Source: Thiohalobacter sp. (GTDB lineage Bacteria > Pseudomonadota > Gammaproteobacteria > DSM-19610). From it: a stretch of 5,682 bases of DNA. The stretch lies in the NCBI GenBank assembly GCA_027080445.1, contig JALWRY010000245.1, forward strand, positions 1 through 5,682. Direction: 5' to 3'. This document shows, piece by piece, positions 5,288 to 5,682 of the stretch; positions within the stretch are counted from its first letter, which is position 1, and each line of letters begins with the position of its first letter. The notes beneath the pieces were generated by a model that did not search any database, was not told the DNA's origin, and was given only the letters and a program-made list of their open reading frames with translations. Made by a program: the position numbers and the translations under genes.

Positions 5288-5318
5288 CTGCATAACAGAG
5301 ACCGTTGACGCGTAACCC

Positions 5319-5682
5319 ATGAAGCAGTCTATTCAGCTCAAGCTCGGCCAACACCTCACCATGACGCCCCAGTTGCAACAGGCGATCCGCCTGCTGCAAC
5401 TCTCCACCCTCGATCTGCAACTTGAAGTACAAACCGTTCTCGATTCCAACCTGATGCTGGCACGCGACGAGAACGACCAGGAAACCAAGGCGGCCAGCGA
5501 AACGGTCGCGGAGGCCGCGCCGGACCAGGCGGCTGCCGCCGACGCAGACCCCGCCATCGCAAAGATCGAAGGCGCCGACGCCGAAGTCTCCAGCAACGCT
5601 GAAACCATGCCCGACGAACTGCCCGGCGATACCAGCTGGGAGGACACCTACGATATGGGCGCCACCAGCCTCAGTGCACCCG
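5319..5682 (+). CDS. rpoN: RpoN, RNA polymerase sigma-54 factor (N-terminal part, cut by window edge)
   Basis: Alternative sigma factor sigma-54, which directs core polymerase to -24/-12 promoters and needs AAA+ activators to open DNA. The first 121 codons are present out of about 480 in the family. Region I (about 1-48) is clear: MKQSIQLKLGQHLTMTPQLQ followed by QAIRLLQLST, the glutamine/leucine-rich segment that responds to activators. It is followed by the acidic, Ala-rich variable region II (about 50-105) and a DELPGDTSWED motif (about 101-111) resembling the E. coli EELP..ASW. The ATG at 5319 matches the conserved start MKQ, although no good ribosome site precedes it. Residue 45 is Leu where most homologues have Pro (SNP-L/M-LE). 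The DNA-binding regions lie beyond the edge. hpf, ptsN and rapZ often follow in this locus, but that cannot be seen here. Confidence 0.96.
   Translation, partial: MKQSIQLKLGQHLTMTPQLQQAIRLLQLSTLDLQLEVQTVLDSNLMLARDENDQETKAASETVAEAAPDQAAAADADPAIAKIEGADAEVSSNAETMPDELPGDTSWEDTYDMGATSLSAP

Overview
The window looks like the chromosome of a moderately GC-rich gammaproteobacterium. The gene order matches the envelope locus known from E. coli and Pseudomonas: an mla phospholipid-transport operon reading leftwards, and a yrbG-kdsD-kdsC-lptA-lptB-rpoN operon reading rightwards. The proteins align by eye with the E. coli members over almost their full lengths and keep all key residues checked, apart from one substitution in RpoN. 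I cannot name the genus.

Left part (1-1065, minus strand): the start of mlaE (cut by the window edge) and complete mlaF, the membrane and ATPase subunits of the Mla transporter that keeps the outer membrane lipid-asymmetric. A perfect TATAAT lies upstream of mlaF. Middle (1166-1348, minus): a 60-residue cysteine-rich, zinc-ribbon-like protein that is not part of the classical locus. A 64-bp divergent region (1349-1412) then separates it from the rightward operon.

Right part (1413-5682, plus): a YrbG-type Na+/Ca2+ exchanger homologue; kdsD and kdsC, two steps of Kdo synthesis for the LPS inner core; lptA and lptB, the periplasmic bridge and ATPase of LPS export; and the first 121 codons of rpoN (sigma-54). 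Spacings are 34, 7 and 16 nt, then a 4-nt overlap, so yrbG to lptB is probably one transcript. A 118-bp gap precedes rpoN.

Two things stand out. First, lptC, which normally sits between kdsC and lptA, is absent: only 16 nt separate two apparently intact genes. Second, the lptB-rpoN gap contains TGGCAC-N5-ATGCA with the exact spacing of a sigma-54 promoter. It overlaps possible sigma-70 elements, which suggests that sigma-54 controls its own gene. The other points (a -10 element shared by divergent genes, an inverted repeat, a leader hairpin, a short LptA tail repeat) are minor.
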